Shown here: positions 16,661-24,542 of the stretch, one piece after another
How the letters are laid out: every line of letters starts with the position of its first letter
How positions within the stretch are numbered: position 1 is the stretch's first letter
Source: Roseococcus sp.
Lineage (GTDB): Bacteria; Pseudomonadota; Alphaproteobacteria; Acetobacterales; Acetobacteraceae
Length of the DNA: 37,521 nucleotides
Reading direction: 5' to 3'
Assembly: GCF_019747315.1 (NCBI RefSeq)
Contig: NZ_JAIEQY010000308.1
Span: 1 to 37,521, forward strand
Translations under genes and position numbers: made by a program
Notes under the pieces: generated by a model
The model's input: the letters and a program-made list of their open reading frames with translations, nothing else
Databases searched by the model: none
What the model was told of the DNA's origin: nothing

Positions 16661-17671
16661 ATGCCCTTCCGCCCTTTCGGCGCTGCCTTTCTGCTGGCCT
16701 GTGCCAGCCTCTCCCCGGCGATTGCCCAGACGGAGGCGCCGCGCAAGGCGGACCCCGCCGGCAGTTTCTCCCTCTCCTATGACAATGACCTCTTCGCCGG
16801 GACGGACCGCTACTACACCAGTGGATTGCAGCTCGACTGGCGTTCGCCTTCCGAGAATCCGCCCTCCTGGCTGGCCTGGCTGAACAACCGGCCTGGTGGC
16901 TTTCTCTTCCCCGAGGGGGGCGCGCCGCGCTGGGGGCTTTCGCTCGGGCAGAGCATCTTCACGCCAAGCGATACGACGCTGCGCAACCCGGACCCGCGGG
17001 ACCGGCCCTATGCCGGCTGGCTCTATGGCTCGGTCTCGCTGGTCTCCAGCACGGCGACGGAGTTTGGCGGGCTGGAATTGCAGGTGGGCGTGGTCGGTCC
17101 CTCGGCGCTGGGGCGCCAGGCGCAGAATGGCGTGCACCGTCTGCGCGACTTCGCCCTGGCCCGTGGCTGGTCCTACCAGTTGAAGGATGAGGTGGGGGTG
17201 AACCTCATCCTCGCCCGGCAATGGCGCTGGAATCGGGAGCTGGGCTGGGGCGGCTTGTCCGCCGGCCTGGTGCCGAGCGTGACCGGCAGCCTCGGCAATG
17301 TGCTGACCTATGCGAGCGCCGGGGTGGTTTTCCGCCTGGGCAACAACCTGACGGCGGATTTCGGGCCGCCACGCAGCCGGCCGGCCATCTCCGGCTCGGC
17401 CTTCTTCGAGCCGGGCGAGGGGCTGAGCTGGTATGTCTTCGCCGGCGTCGAGGGGCGGGCGGTGGCGCGCAACATCTTCCTGGACGGCAACAGCTTCCAG
17501 GACAGCCGCAGCGTGGACCGCATCCCCGGCGTGGCGGATGCGAGCCTGGGCGCCGTGGTCATGTTGAACCGGGCACGCCTGGCGGCGAGCTACACTTTCC
17601 GCAGCCGGGAATTCGAGGCGCAGCCGCGGGCGGCGCAGTACGGGTCCATCAGTCTTTCGGTGCGGTTTTGA
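16661..17671 (+). CDS. LpxR-like outer-membrane lipid A deacylase
   Basis: A 336-residue outer-membrane beta-barrel with signal peptide (cleavage after PAIAQ, about residue 23). It belongs to the DUF2219/LpxR family: YDNDLFAGTDRYYTSG carries the counterparts of catalytic Asn, Asp and Ser (N42, D43, S54), DRPYAGWLYG is a family signature, and QNGVHR carries the catalytic His (H159). The protein ends in Phe (SVRF), as barrel proteins do. LpxR removes the 3'-acyloxyacyl group of lipid A. The ATG at 16661 is chosen over an adjacent TTG. Confidence 0.88.
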   Translation: MPFRPFGAAFLLACASLSPAIAQTEAPRKADPAGSFSLSYDNDLFAGTDRYYTSGLQLDWRSPSENPPSWLAWLNNRPGGFLFPEGGAPRWGLSLGQSIFTPSDTTLRNPDPRDRPYAGWLYGSVSLVSSTATEFGGLELQVGVVGPSALGRQAQNGVHRLRDFALARGWSYQLKDEVGVNLILARQWRWNRELGWGGLSAGLVPSVTGSLGNVLTYASAGVVFRLGNNLTADFGPPRSRPAISGSAFFEPGEGLSWYVFAGVEGRAVARNIFLDGNSFQDSRSVDRIPGVADASLGAVVMLNRARLAASYTFRSREFEAQPRAAQYGSISLSVRF

Positions 17672-17677
17672 GCGGGG

Positions 17678-17793
17678 CGAGGGGCGCTGCCCCTCGCGCT
17701 CCCCGGCAGGGAACAAGTCCCCTGCACCCCCATCTGTCGGAGATGCAAGAACCTGAGGTTCTTGCCGGGGTGCTCGAGGGGCAGAGCCCCTCG
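17678..17793. repeat. R1 palindromic intergenic element, copy 2 (116 bp)
   Basis: Same architecture as 8092-8211: hairpin-bearing inverted ends, an inner stem (17706-17711 with 17720-17725) and the 21-nt palindrome at 17745-17765. The inner stem differs in sequence from copy 1 but still pairs, suggesting the structure is maintained. It starts 6 nt after the lpxR-like stop and ends at the base before the transporter's ATG. Confidence 0.85.
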
Positions 17794-19581
17794 ATGCCGC
17801 CCCCCCGGCGCTTCTTCCGTGACTTCGCCCATCTCGCGCTGCCCTATTGGGGCGCGGGCTGGCGGCCGCGGCTGATGACCGGGCTGCTGGCGCTGCTCAT
17901 CGTCGCGCAGGTGGCGCTCGCCATCCGGCTGAACATCTGGAGCGCCGACCTGTTCGACGCGCTGGAGCGCCGCTCGACCGAGCACGCGATGGCGCAGATC
18001 GGTGTCTTCGCCGCCATCCTGCTGGCGATGATGGCGACGAATATGGGCCACCTGGTGGTGAAGCGGCATCTGCAGCTCGACTGGCGCCGCTGGCTGACCG
18101 CACGCATGCTCGGTTCCTGGATGGAGGATGCGCGGCACTACCAGGCCGGGCTGATCCCGGGCGACCATGCCAATCCCGATGGCCGCATCGCCGAGGATAT
18201 CCGCGTGATGACCGAGGCGGCGGTGGATCTCGCCAGCACGCTTTTCTACTGCGTGCTGCTGCTGGTGACCTTTGTCGGCATCCTCTGGTCGCTCTCGGGC
18301 TGGTTCGTGGTGGGCGGCATCGCGGTGCCGGGGCATCTGGTGCTGCTGGCCTTCCTCTATGCCGGAATCGGCGCCGTGGTGGCCTTCGTGCTCGGCCGGC
18401 CGCTGGTGCGGGCCACCGACAGCCGCCAGACGCGGGAGGCCGATTTCCGCTTCGAACTGGTGCGCGCGCGGGAGAGCGGGGAGGCGATCGCCATCGCCCG
18501 CGCCGAGATGCCGGTGCGCACGCGGCTGGGCTTCCGCTTCGAGACGATTGCAGCCGCCTGGCAGGCGCAATCGGCCGGCCTCGCCCGGCTCATCGCCTTT
18601 TCTTCCGGCTATGCGGCGCTGGCGGGGGTGCTGCCGCTCCTGGTCGGTACGCCGCGCTTTCTGGAGGGCGGGCTCACGCTGGGGCGCCTCATGCAATCCG
18701 CCCAGGCCTTCCAGCAGGTGACGGCCGCCCTTTCCTGGCCGGTGGACAACCTGGCGCGCATCGCCGAATGGCGCGCCTCGGTGGAGCGCGTGCTGGCGCT
18801 GGAGGAGGCGGTGCTGATCGTCACCACCGAGGCCGCGCGCACCGGCGCGACCGCGATCGACCTGGACCGCGGCCCCGGGCCCTGGCTCGGCGTGGATGAA
18901 CTCTGGGTGGCGGAACCCGATGGCACGGCCATGCTCTCCGCCCTCGACCTGCGGGTGGAGCGGGGCGAGCGCGTGCTGGTGGATGGCGACCCGGAGGCGG
19001 CGGCGACGCTGTTCCGCGTGCTGGCGGGAATCTGGCCCTGGGGGCGGGGGCATGTCTATCTGCCGGCCGATGCCGGGATGGTCGCGATCGGCCGCCGCGC
19101 CTTCCTGCCGGAGGGCACGCTGCGCGCCGCCCTGGCCCTGCCGGGCGAGCCCGGGGATGCCGAGGTGATGGCCGCGCTGGAGCGCGTCGGCCTGGCCCGC
19201 CTGACCGACCGGCTGGACCGCGAGGAGGATTGGGTGGATGCGCTGAGCGGGGCGGAACAGCAGCGCCTCTCCTTCGCGCGGCTGCTGCTGCTGCGCCCGG
19301 AATGGGTGCTGCTGGGCGATGCGACGGATTCCCTGGACGCCACGGCCGCCGATGCGATGATGCGCGTGCTGGAGGAGCACCTGCCTGGCGCCGCCATCGT
19401 GGTGATCGGCGAGCATCCTGGCTCGGCCGAGACCTTCAACCGGCGCCTGACGCTGCACCGCGCGCCGGGTGGCGAGATCCTGCTGAACGCTGTCTATGCC
19501 AAGCGCCAGGCTGCCCGGAAGCCCCGCGCCCGGCCGCTGCCGGTGGTGGATTGGCTGCGGCAGGGCTACGGGAATGATTAG
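17794..19581 (+). CDS. SbmA/ABCD-type transporter with degenerate ATPase domain
   Basis: A 595-residue half-transporter. Residues about 1-330 form the ABC_membrane_2 domain with about six helices and the family segment PDGRIAEDIRVMTEAAVDLA. Residues about 365-560 align to the ABCD/YddA ATPase domain, but key residues are missing: the Walker A position reads DGDPEAAATLFRVLAG (no Gly-Lys-Ser/Thr), the Q-loop Gln is Arg (IGRRAFLPEGTLR), and Walker B reads WVLLGDATDSLD instead of WxxLDEATSALD. The signature SGAEQQRLSFARLLL is largely kept. ATP hydrolysis is therefore doubtful; it may be ion-driven like SbmA/BacA. ATG 17794 abuts repeat R1; ATG 17743 inside the repeat is also in frame. Confidence 0.85.
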   Translation: MPPPRRFFRDFAHLALPYWGAGWRPRLMTGLLALLIVAQVALAIRLNIWSADLFDALERRSTEHAMAQIGVFAAILLAMMATNMGHLVVKRHLQLDWRRWLTARMLGSWMEDARHYQAGLIPGDHANPDGRIAEDIRVMTEAAVDLASTLFYCVLLLVTFVGILWSLSGWFVVGGIAVPGHLVLLAFLYAGIGAVVAFVLGRPLVRATDSRQTREADFRFELVRARESGEAIAIARAEMPVRTRLGFRFETIAAAWQAQSAGLARLIAFSSGYAALAGVLPLLVGTPRFLEGGLTLGRLMQSAQAFQQVTAALSWPVDNLARIAEWRASVERVLALEEAVLIVTTEAARTGATAIDLDRGPGPWLGVDELWVAEPDGTAMLSALDLRVERGERVLVDGDPEAAATLFRVLAGIWPWGRGHVYLPADAGMVAIGRRAFLPEGTLRAALALPGEPGDAEVMAALERVGLARLTDRLDREEDWVDALSGAEQQRLSFARLLLLRPEWVLLGDATDSLDATAADAMMRVLEEHLPGAAIVVIGEHPGSAETFNRRLTLHRAPGGEILLNAVYAKRQAARKPRARPLPVVDWLRQGYGND

Positions 19582-19589
19582 GACGTGCG

Positions 19590-19665
19590 GCGCGCATCAC
19601 TGCTGGCGGCACGCATCACTGCTGGCGGCGCGCATCACTGCTGGCGGCGCGCATCACTGCTGGCG
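19590..19665. repeat. 19-bp tandem repeat, 4 units
   Basis: Four head-to-tail copies of GCGCGCATCACTGCTGGCG (19590-19608, 19609-19627, 19628-19646, 19647-19665) that differ at one base (unit 2 has A at position 3). It lies right after the transporter stop and contains the stop codon of the convergent lipoprotein gene. No spacers, so not CRISPR. Confidence 0.9.
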
Positions 19666-20028
19666 GCGCCGGGGCGGCGCCTCGGGCGTGTCGCAATCAT
19701 CGCCGGCGAGGGTGAGGGTGACGGTGCTGGAATGCGGGCCATCCTGGCTCTCGCTCGGCGCGAGGACAAGATGGGCGGCCACGGCGCCGCGCGCATCGGT
19801 GACGGGCATGGCCGTCACCTGGAACACCGCTTCCGCCCCGCAGGCGCGCAGGCCGCGCTGGCCCTGGCGCGCCGCATGGGCGCGGGTGGCGGCCAGGGCC
19901 TCCACCGTCTGGATCATGGCATCGCCGAGCGAGATGGTCATGCCGGACGGGGGCGGCGCGGGCGGGTTGGCGCAGCCTTGCAGCACCAGGCCAAGCGCGA
20001 GGGGGATCAGCCCTGACAGGGGTCGCAT
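19654..20028 (-). CDS. Small lipoprotein, possibly Trypco2-like domain
   Basis: A 124-residue precursor with lipobox LVLQGC (Cys at about 19) and GGAG 8 nt before the ATG. The mature part resembles the trypsin-co-occurring domain 2 layout: an N-terminal helix (SLGDAMIQTVEALAATRAHA), an F-x-V strand (AVFQVTAMPV) and a closing S-x-TVTLTL strand. This match is by eye and tentative. Its last codons (RRRQQ, stop) come from the 19-bp tandem repeat, so repeat changes would alter its C-terminus. It is divergent from ridA. Confidence 0.7.
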   Translation of the reverse strand: MRPLSGLIPLALGLVLQGCANPPAPPPSGMTISLGDAMIQTVEALAATRAHAARQGQRGLRACGAEAVFQVTAMPVTDARGAVAAHLVLAPSESQDGPHSSTVTLTLAGDDCDTPEAPPRRRQQ

Positions 20029-20190
20029 GCGGTGTCTCCGACGGGAACTGCAAGCTTGCGCCTGCCCCACTGGTTTGCAAAGCGACGTTTTGCAACCGGA
20101 ATGTCGTATCGGCGCGCCGCCGCCTTCCGCCGGGCGATGGCCTGCGTTAAGTCTGGCACGCCTTCCATCCCAGCAGGAGCAACGCCCGAG

Positions 20191-20541
20191 ATGAGCAAGA
20201 TCAACCGCACCGGCAGCAACCAGATTCTCAGCAGCGCGGTCGAGTACCACAACTTCGTCTACCTGGCCGGCATCACCGCCGATGACCTGAGCCAGGACAT
20301 CACCGGCCAGACCAAGCAGGTCGTCGCCAAGATCGACGCGCTGCTGGAGGCGAATGGCACGGACACCACGCGCCTGCTGCAGGCGCAGATCTGGCTGAAG
20401 GACATTCGCGACCGTGACGCGATGAACAAGGTCTGGGTCGAGTGGCTGGGCGATGCCGGCCGCCCCGCGCGCGCCTGCGTGCAGGCCAATATGGCCGATC
20501 CGCGCCACCTCGTGGAAATCATGATCACCGCCTGCAAGTAA
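20191..20541 (+). CDS. RidA/YjgF family enamine/imine deaminase
   Basis: A 116-residue cytoplasmic protein of the RidA superfamily, which hydrolyses reactive enamines/imines formed by PLP enzymes. Seen are YHNFVYLAGITADDLSQDI, ALLEANGTDTTRLLQAQIWL and the C-terminal GRPARACVQANMADP, whose Arg (in PARACV) corresponds to the catalytic carboxylate-binding Arg; the subgroup ends VEIMITA rather than the classical VEIEAIA. The ATG follows AGGAG by 11 nt. Followed by a perfect palindrome and a strong terminator. Confidence 0.88.
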   Translation: MSKINRTGSNQILSSAVEYHNFVYLAGITADDLSQDITGQTKQVVAKIDALLEANGTDTTRLLQAQIWLKDIRDRDAMNKVWVEWLGDAGRPARACVQANMADPRHLVEIMITACK

Positions 20542-20546
20542 TCCTG

Positions 20547-20569
20547 GGCGGGACTTCCGAAGTCCCGCC
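20547..20569. repeat. Perfect 23-nt palindrome after ridA
   Basis: GGCGGGACTTC at 20547-20557 is exactly mirrored by GAAGTCCCGCC at 20559-20569 around one central C. It lies 5 nt after the ridA stop and 14 nt before the T-tailed terminator. It could protect the 3' end of the transcript or be a protein-binding site. Confidence 0.7.
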
Positions 20570-20583
20570 AAGAACCGAGAAGA

Positions 20584-20617
20584 ACGCGCTGGCCTTGACG
20601 GGCCGGCGCGTTTTTTT
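20584..20617 (+). terminator. Rho-independent terminator of ridA
   Basis: A CGCGC-T-GGCC / GGCC-G-GCGCG stem (20585-20610) with a short loop, followed by seven T (20611-20617). This is a canonical intrinsic terminator. Confidence 0.85.
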
Positions 20618-20903
20618 ATGCCCGGGCCTTGGAAACATCATTGCGGCGAGGCCCGGTGATGCTGCCCAGGGCCGGCCATGATTGGTGAGTCGAGTGTGAC
20701 ATTCCGGCCGCAACACTGTGGCAGACGTGATGCCGGGAGTTATTCACAGGAAAATCATCCTGATTTCCCATCGGCCACCCCCTCCCGTTGAACGAATCAC
20801 GGCGGGTTACGCCGTGTGTCGAATTTCACGGTTGCCCCGATCCCTGCCCGTCGATAGCCAGAAACACGCCGAAACAATTCCACCTGCCCAGGAGGGGTGC
20901 TGC
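20618..20903. other. Non-coding 286-bp region upstream of CHAP gene
   Basis: From the ridA stop to the CHAP start is 362 bp without a supported gene. Beyond the terminator the part nearest the CHAP gene holds a perfect 6-bp hairpin ACGGCG-GGTTA-CGCCGT (20799-20815) about 90 nt before the ATG, a candidate structured leader. An open frame continues upstream of the CHAP ATG, but using it would bury the signal peptide. Confidence 0.5.
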
Positions 20904-21656
20904 ATGCGTCTGAAGCTCGCGAAACTGACCCTCTGCCTGATGCTCGCCGCATCACCCTTCACGCCGGAGGCCTTCGCCGCGCGTGGGGACGCAAGGTCGG
21001 AAGTGCGGTCTTCGGCCTCGCAACCCCGCTCGTCCTCCAGCCAGGCCCAGCGCCAGGGTCAGCGCCAGGGCCAACGCCAGGCCGGTGCCCGGCAGACCCG
21101 CGCCGGCTATGGCGGCGGGCTGACCTGCGTGCCCTATGCGCGCTCGGTCACCGGCATGGAGATCTCCGGCAATGGCCGCGACTGGTGGCACAATGCCGCC
21201 GGCCGCTATGCCCGCGGCCAGCGCCCGCAGGTGGGCTCGGTGCTTGCCTGGCCGGGCTCGGGCAGCATGGGTTCGGGCCATGTCGCCGTCGTCTCCCGCG
21301 TGCTGAATGCCCGTCTCATCGAGATCGACCACGCCAATTGGGGCGGCCCGGGCATCCGCCGCGGCACCGTCATGCGGAATGTGAAGGTGATGGACGTCTC
21401 GGACGACAATTCCTGGACGCGCGTGCGGGTGCAGGTGGGCTGGACGGCCGAGAATTTCGGCCGCGAATACCCGACCTACGGCTTCATCCACAACCGCCCC
21501 GCCAATACCGGCCTGGCCGATGCGGCCGATGACATGATCCGCCCCGTCTCATATGCGCGCCGCTCCGCGGTGCCGCGCAACCGCACCGTGCAGGCGCGCA
21601 CGACGCAGCAGCGGCCGGCGGCCATCCGGGTGGCCCAGGCGCGCACCACGCGCTGA
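20904..21656 (+). CDS. Exported CHAP-domain cysteine amidase/peptidase
   Basis: A 250-residue precursor. The signal peptide is about 1-26 (cleavage near EAFAA), then a low-complexity Ser/Gln/Arg linker with GQRQ repeats (about 32-66), then a CHAP domain with catalytic Cys75 (LTCVPYARSVTG), His126 (SGHVAVVSRV) and IDHANW (about 141-146) for the third catalytic residue. CHAP enzymes cleave peptidoglycan peptides or amide bonds, so this is probably a cell-wall enzyme. ATG is chosen for AGGAGGGG upstream. The C-terminal tail is basic and disordered. Confidence 0.87.
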   Translation: MRLKLAKLTLCLMLAASPFTPEAFAARGDARSEVRSSASQPRSSSSQAQRQGQRQGQRQAGARQTRAGYGGGLTCVPYARSVTGMEISGNGRDWWHNAAGRYARGQRPQVGSVLAWPGSGSMGSGHVAVVSRVLNARLIEIDHANWGGPGIRRGTVMRNVKVMDVSDDNSWTRVRVQVGWTAENFGREYPTYGFIHNRPANTGLADAADDMIRPVSYARRSAVPRNRTVQARTTQQRPAAIRVAQARTTR

Positions 21657-21659
21657 CGG

Positions 21660-21701
21660 AAAAAGGGCCTCCGGCGGCTGGGGCCACGGGCCCCAGACCC
21701 C
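21660..21701 (-). repeat. R2 repeat copy C (minus orientation)
   Basis: Same sequence family as 6206-6247: A/G-rich start, CCTCCGGCGGC, then a CTGGGGCC/GGCCCCAG stem (21678-21696) and ACCCC. It lies 3 nt after the CHAP stop but points so that its T-tract would serve the minus strand, where no gene ends nearby. It forms an inverted pair with copy D. Confidence 0.8.
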
Positions 21702-21755
21702 TTTCCTTTTGCCTCCTCGTGACGTCCCGCCCAGTTCTGAACATGATTGAAAAAT

Positions 21756-21796
21756 GGGGTCTGGGGCCTGAGGCCCCAGCCGCCGGAGGCCCTTTT
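21756..21796 (+). repeat. R2 repeat copy D (plus orientation)
   Basis: Perfect 9-bp stem CTGGGGCCT/AGGCCCCAG (21761-21779), then CCGCCGGAGGCCC and TTTT. It lies only 25 nt before the ATG of the monooxygenase gene, on the same strand, so as a terminator it would block that gene unless the gene has its own promoter after it or read-through occurs. With copy C it makes a 137-bp inverted pair. Confidence 0.8.
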
Positions 21797-21821
21797 CGCC
21801 TCCAAACCGGAGGTCCTCGCC

Positions 21822-22139
21822 ATGTTCGTCGCCGCCAACCGCTTCCGCGTCATCCCCGAGCACGCCGAGGAATTCGAGCAGGTCTGGCTGACCCGGGAGA
21901 GCCGGCTGCACGAGCTGCCGGGCTTCGTCAGCTTCCAGCTGCTGCGCGGGCCGAAGGCTGAGGATCACATCCTCTATACCTCCTCCACCCTCTGGGCCTC
22001 GCGCGCGGAGTTCGAGGCCTGGACGAAGTCCGAGCAGTTCCGCCGCGCCCATTCCGGCGCCGGCGGCAGAAAGGCCCTGACCCTGGGGCCGCCGAGCTTC
22101 GAGGGGTTCGACGTCCTGCAGACCATCAGCCGGGAATAG
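21822..22139 (+). CDS. Heme-degrading monooxygenase, IsdG/ABM family
   Basis: A 105-residue dimeric ferredoxin-like protein of the antibiotic biosynthesis monooxygenase fold. It starts MFVAANRFRVIPEHAEEFEQ, and the IsdG catalytic residues are all present at equivalent positions: N6, W67 and H77 (EAWTKSEQFRRAH). That combination supports oxidative heme cleavage and iron release rather than polyketide oxidation. GGAGGT lies 5-10 nt before the ATG. No heme transporter is adjacent. Confidence 0.85.
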   Translation: MFVAANRFRVIPEHAEEFEQVWLTRESRLHELPGFVSFQLLRGPKAEDHILYTSSTLWASRAEFEAWTKSEQFRRAHSGAGGRKALTLGPPSFEGFDVLQTISRE

Positions 22140-22145
22140 GCTGGC

Positions 22146-23294
<1,149 letters not shown>

Positions 23295-23373
23295 GGGATT
23301 AGGCCTATCAGGCGCGCGCGGCGGTGGAAATCCTGAACCTGCCGCTCTACATTGGGGGCCAGGAGATTTTTCC

Positions 23374-23724
23374 ATGCCCGATGGCCAGCCCCCCCGTGCC
23401 TTCCTCGTCACCCCCCGCGCCGCGGAGGAGGTCGCCGCCATCGCCGCCCGCGAGGGGCGCGCCGGCGCCGGGCTGCGCGTGACGGTCTCGGCCGGCGGCT
23501 GCTCCGGCCTGCAATACGGCTTCGCCCTGGAGGAAGCGCCGGGCGAGGATGACCTGGTGGTGACGGTCGCGGGCACGCGGGTCTTCGTGGATGCCGTCTC
23601 GCTCGACTTCCTCGATGGCTCGCAGCTTGACTGGCATGAGGCGCTGATCGGCGCGCATTTCGTGGTGCGCAACCCGCAGGCGGTCAGCGGCTGCGGCTGC
23701 GGCGTGAGCTTCGCCGTCGCCTGA
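23374..23724 (+). CDS. erpA: A-type iron-sulfur carrier (ErpA/IscA family)
   Basis: A 116-residue protein with the three conserved Cys of A-type carriers: C43 (SAGGCSGLQYGF), C107 and C109 (SGCGCGVSF). It would bind and deliver Fe-S clusters to apoproteins. CAGGAG precedes the ATG by 8 nt. Located between divergent dgt and xthA, a combination found in many alphaproteobacteria. Choice of erpA over iscA/sufA is uncertain. Confidence 0.88.
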   Translation: MPDGQPPRAFLVTPRAAEEVAAIAAREGRAGAGLRVTVSAGGCSGLQYGFALEEAPGEDDLVVTVAGTRVFVDAVSLDFLDGSQLDWHEALIGAHFVVRNPQAVSGCGCGVSFAVA

Positions 23725-23767
23725 GCCCCGGCTGGACGGCGGGGCGCGCCCCCGCCACAAAGGGCGC

Positions 23768-24538
23768 ATGCGCCTCGCCAGCTTCAATGTGAACTCGATC
23801 CGCCGCCGCGTGCCGCATCTGGCACGCTTCCTCGCGCGGCATGAGCCGGACCTCGTCTTCCTCCAGGAACTGAAGTGCAAGACGGAGGAATTCCCGGCGC
23901 TCGAACTGGCCGGCACCGGCTATCGCCTCCATGCCGTGGGTCAGCCCGGCGGCCGCAATGGCGTGGCCGTGCTGGGGCGCGTGGATTTCGAGGTGATCGC
24001 CGAAGCCCTGCCGGGCGAGGAGGAGGACAGCCACGCCCGCTTCATCGCCGTGCGTGCGGCGGGTATGACGGCGGCCGGCATCTACCTCCCCAATGGCAAT
24101 TCCGGCGGCGCCGAGGGCATGGCCTATAAGTGGCGCTGGATGGACCGCCTGCGCCTTTGGGCCGCCGATCAGCTCGATGCCTTCGCGCCGCTTGCCATCC
24201 TCGGTGATTTCAACGTCTGCCCGACCGAGCGGGACCTCGCCCCCGGCGCCCTGCCGCCGCTGGACGCCCTGGTCCATCCGGAAAGCCGCGCCCGGTGGCG
24301 CGCGCTGGAGCATCTGGGCCTGACCGACGCGTTGCGCGCCCTGCACCCCAGCGATGCCCCCTACACCTATTGGGATTACGGCGCCGCCTTCGAGACCAAT
24401 CGCGGCCTGCGGATCGACCACGCCCTGCTCTCGGCCGAGCTGGCGGAACGGCTGAGCCTGTGCGGCGTGGATGTCGCGGCGCGGGCGGAGGACCAGCCCT
24501 CGGACCACGCGCCGGTCTGGGTGGAGATCGGGAACTGA
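23768..24538 (+). CDS. xthA: Exodeoxyribonuclease III (AP endonuclease)
   Basis: A 256-residue Mg2+-dependent DNA repair nuclease. Family motifs in order: FNVNSIRRR, LQELKCKTEEFP (metal-binding Glu), GRNGVAVLGR, GDFNVCPTERD (catalytic Asp and Asn), YTYWDYGAAFETNRGLRIDH and the terminal SDHAPVWVEI (catalytic His). Length matches the family. It starts 43 nt after the erpA-like gene, probably in one transcript. Confidence 0.93.
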   Translation: MRLASFNVNSIRRRVPHLARFLARHEPDLVFLQELKCKTEEFPALELAGTGYRLHAVGQPGGRNGVAVLGRVDFEVIAEALPGEEEDSHARFIAVRAAGMTAAGIYLPNGNSGGAEGMAYKWRWMDRLRLWAADQLDAFAPLAILGDFNVCPTERDLAPGALPPLDALVHPESRARWRALEHLGLTDALRALHPSDAPYTYWDYGAAFETNRGLRIDHALLSAELAERLSLCGVDVAARAEDQPSDHAPVWVEIGN

Positions 24539-24542
24539 GCCC

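Noticed and set aside
17221..17793. N-terminal extension of the transporter through the lpxR-like gene
   Set aside because: The frame is open only by chance across another gene and repeat R1; the family's N-terminus matches ATG 17794.
17590..19458. Minus-strand open frame of 622 codons opposite the transporter
   Set aside because: Runs through repeat R1 and lacks any family pattern; the plus strand carries a colinear ABCD-type protein.
19590..19665. CRISPR array
   Set aside because: Units are directly adjacent with no spacers, and no cas genes are present.
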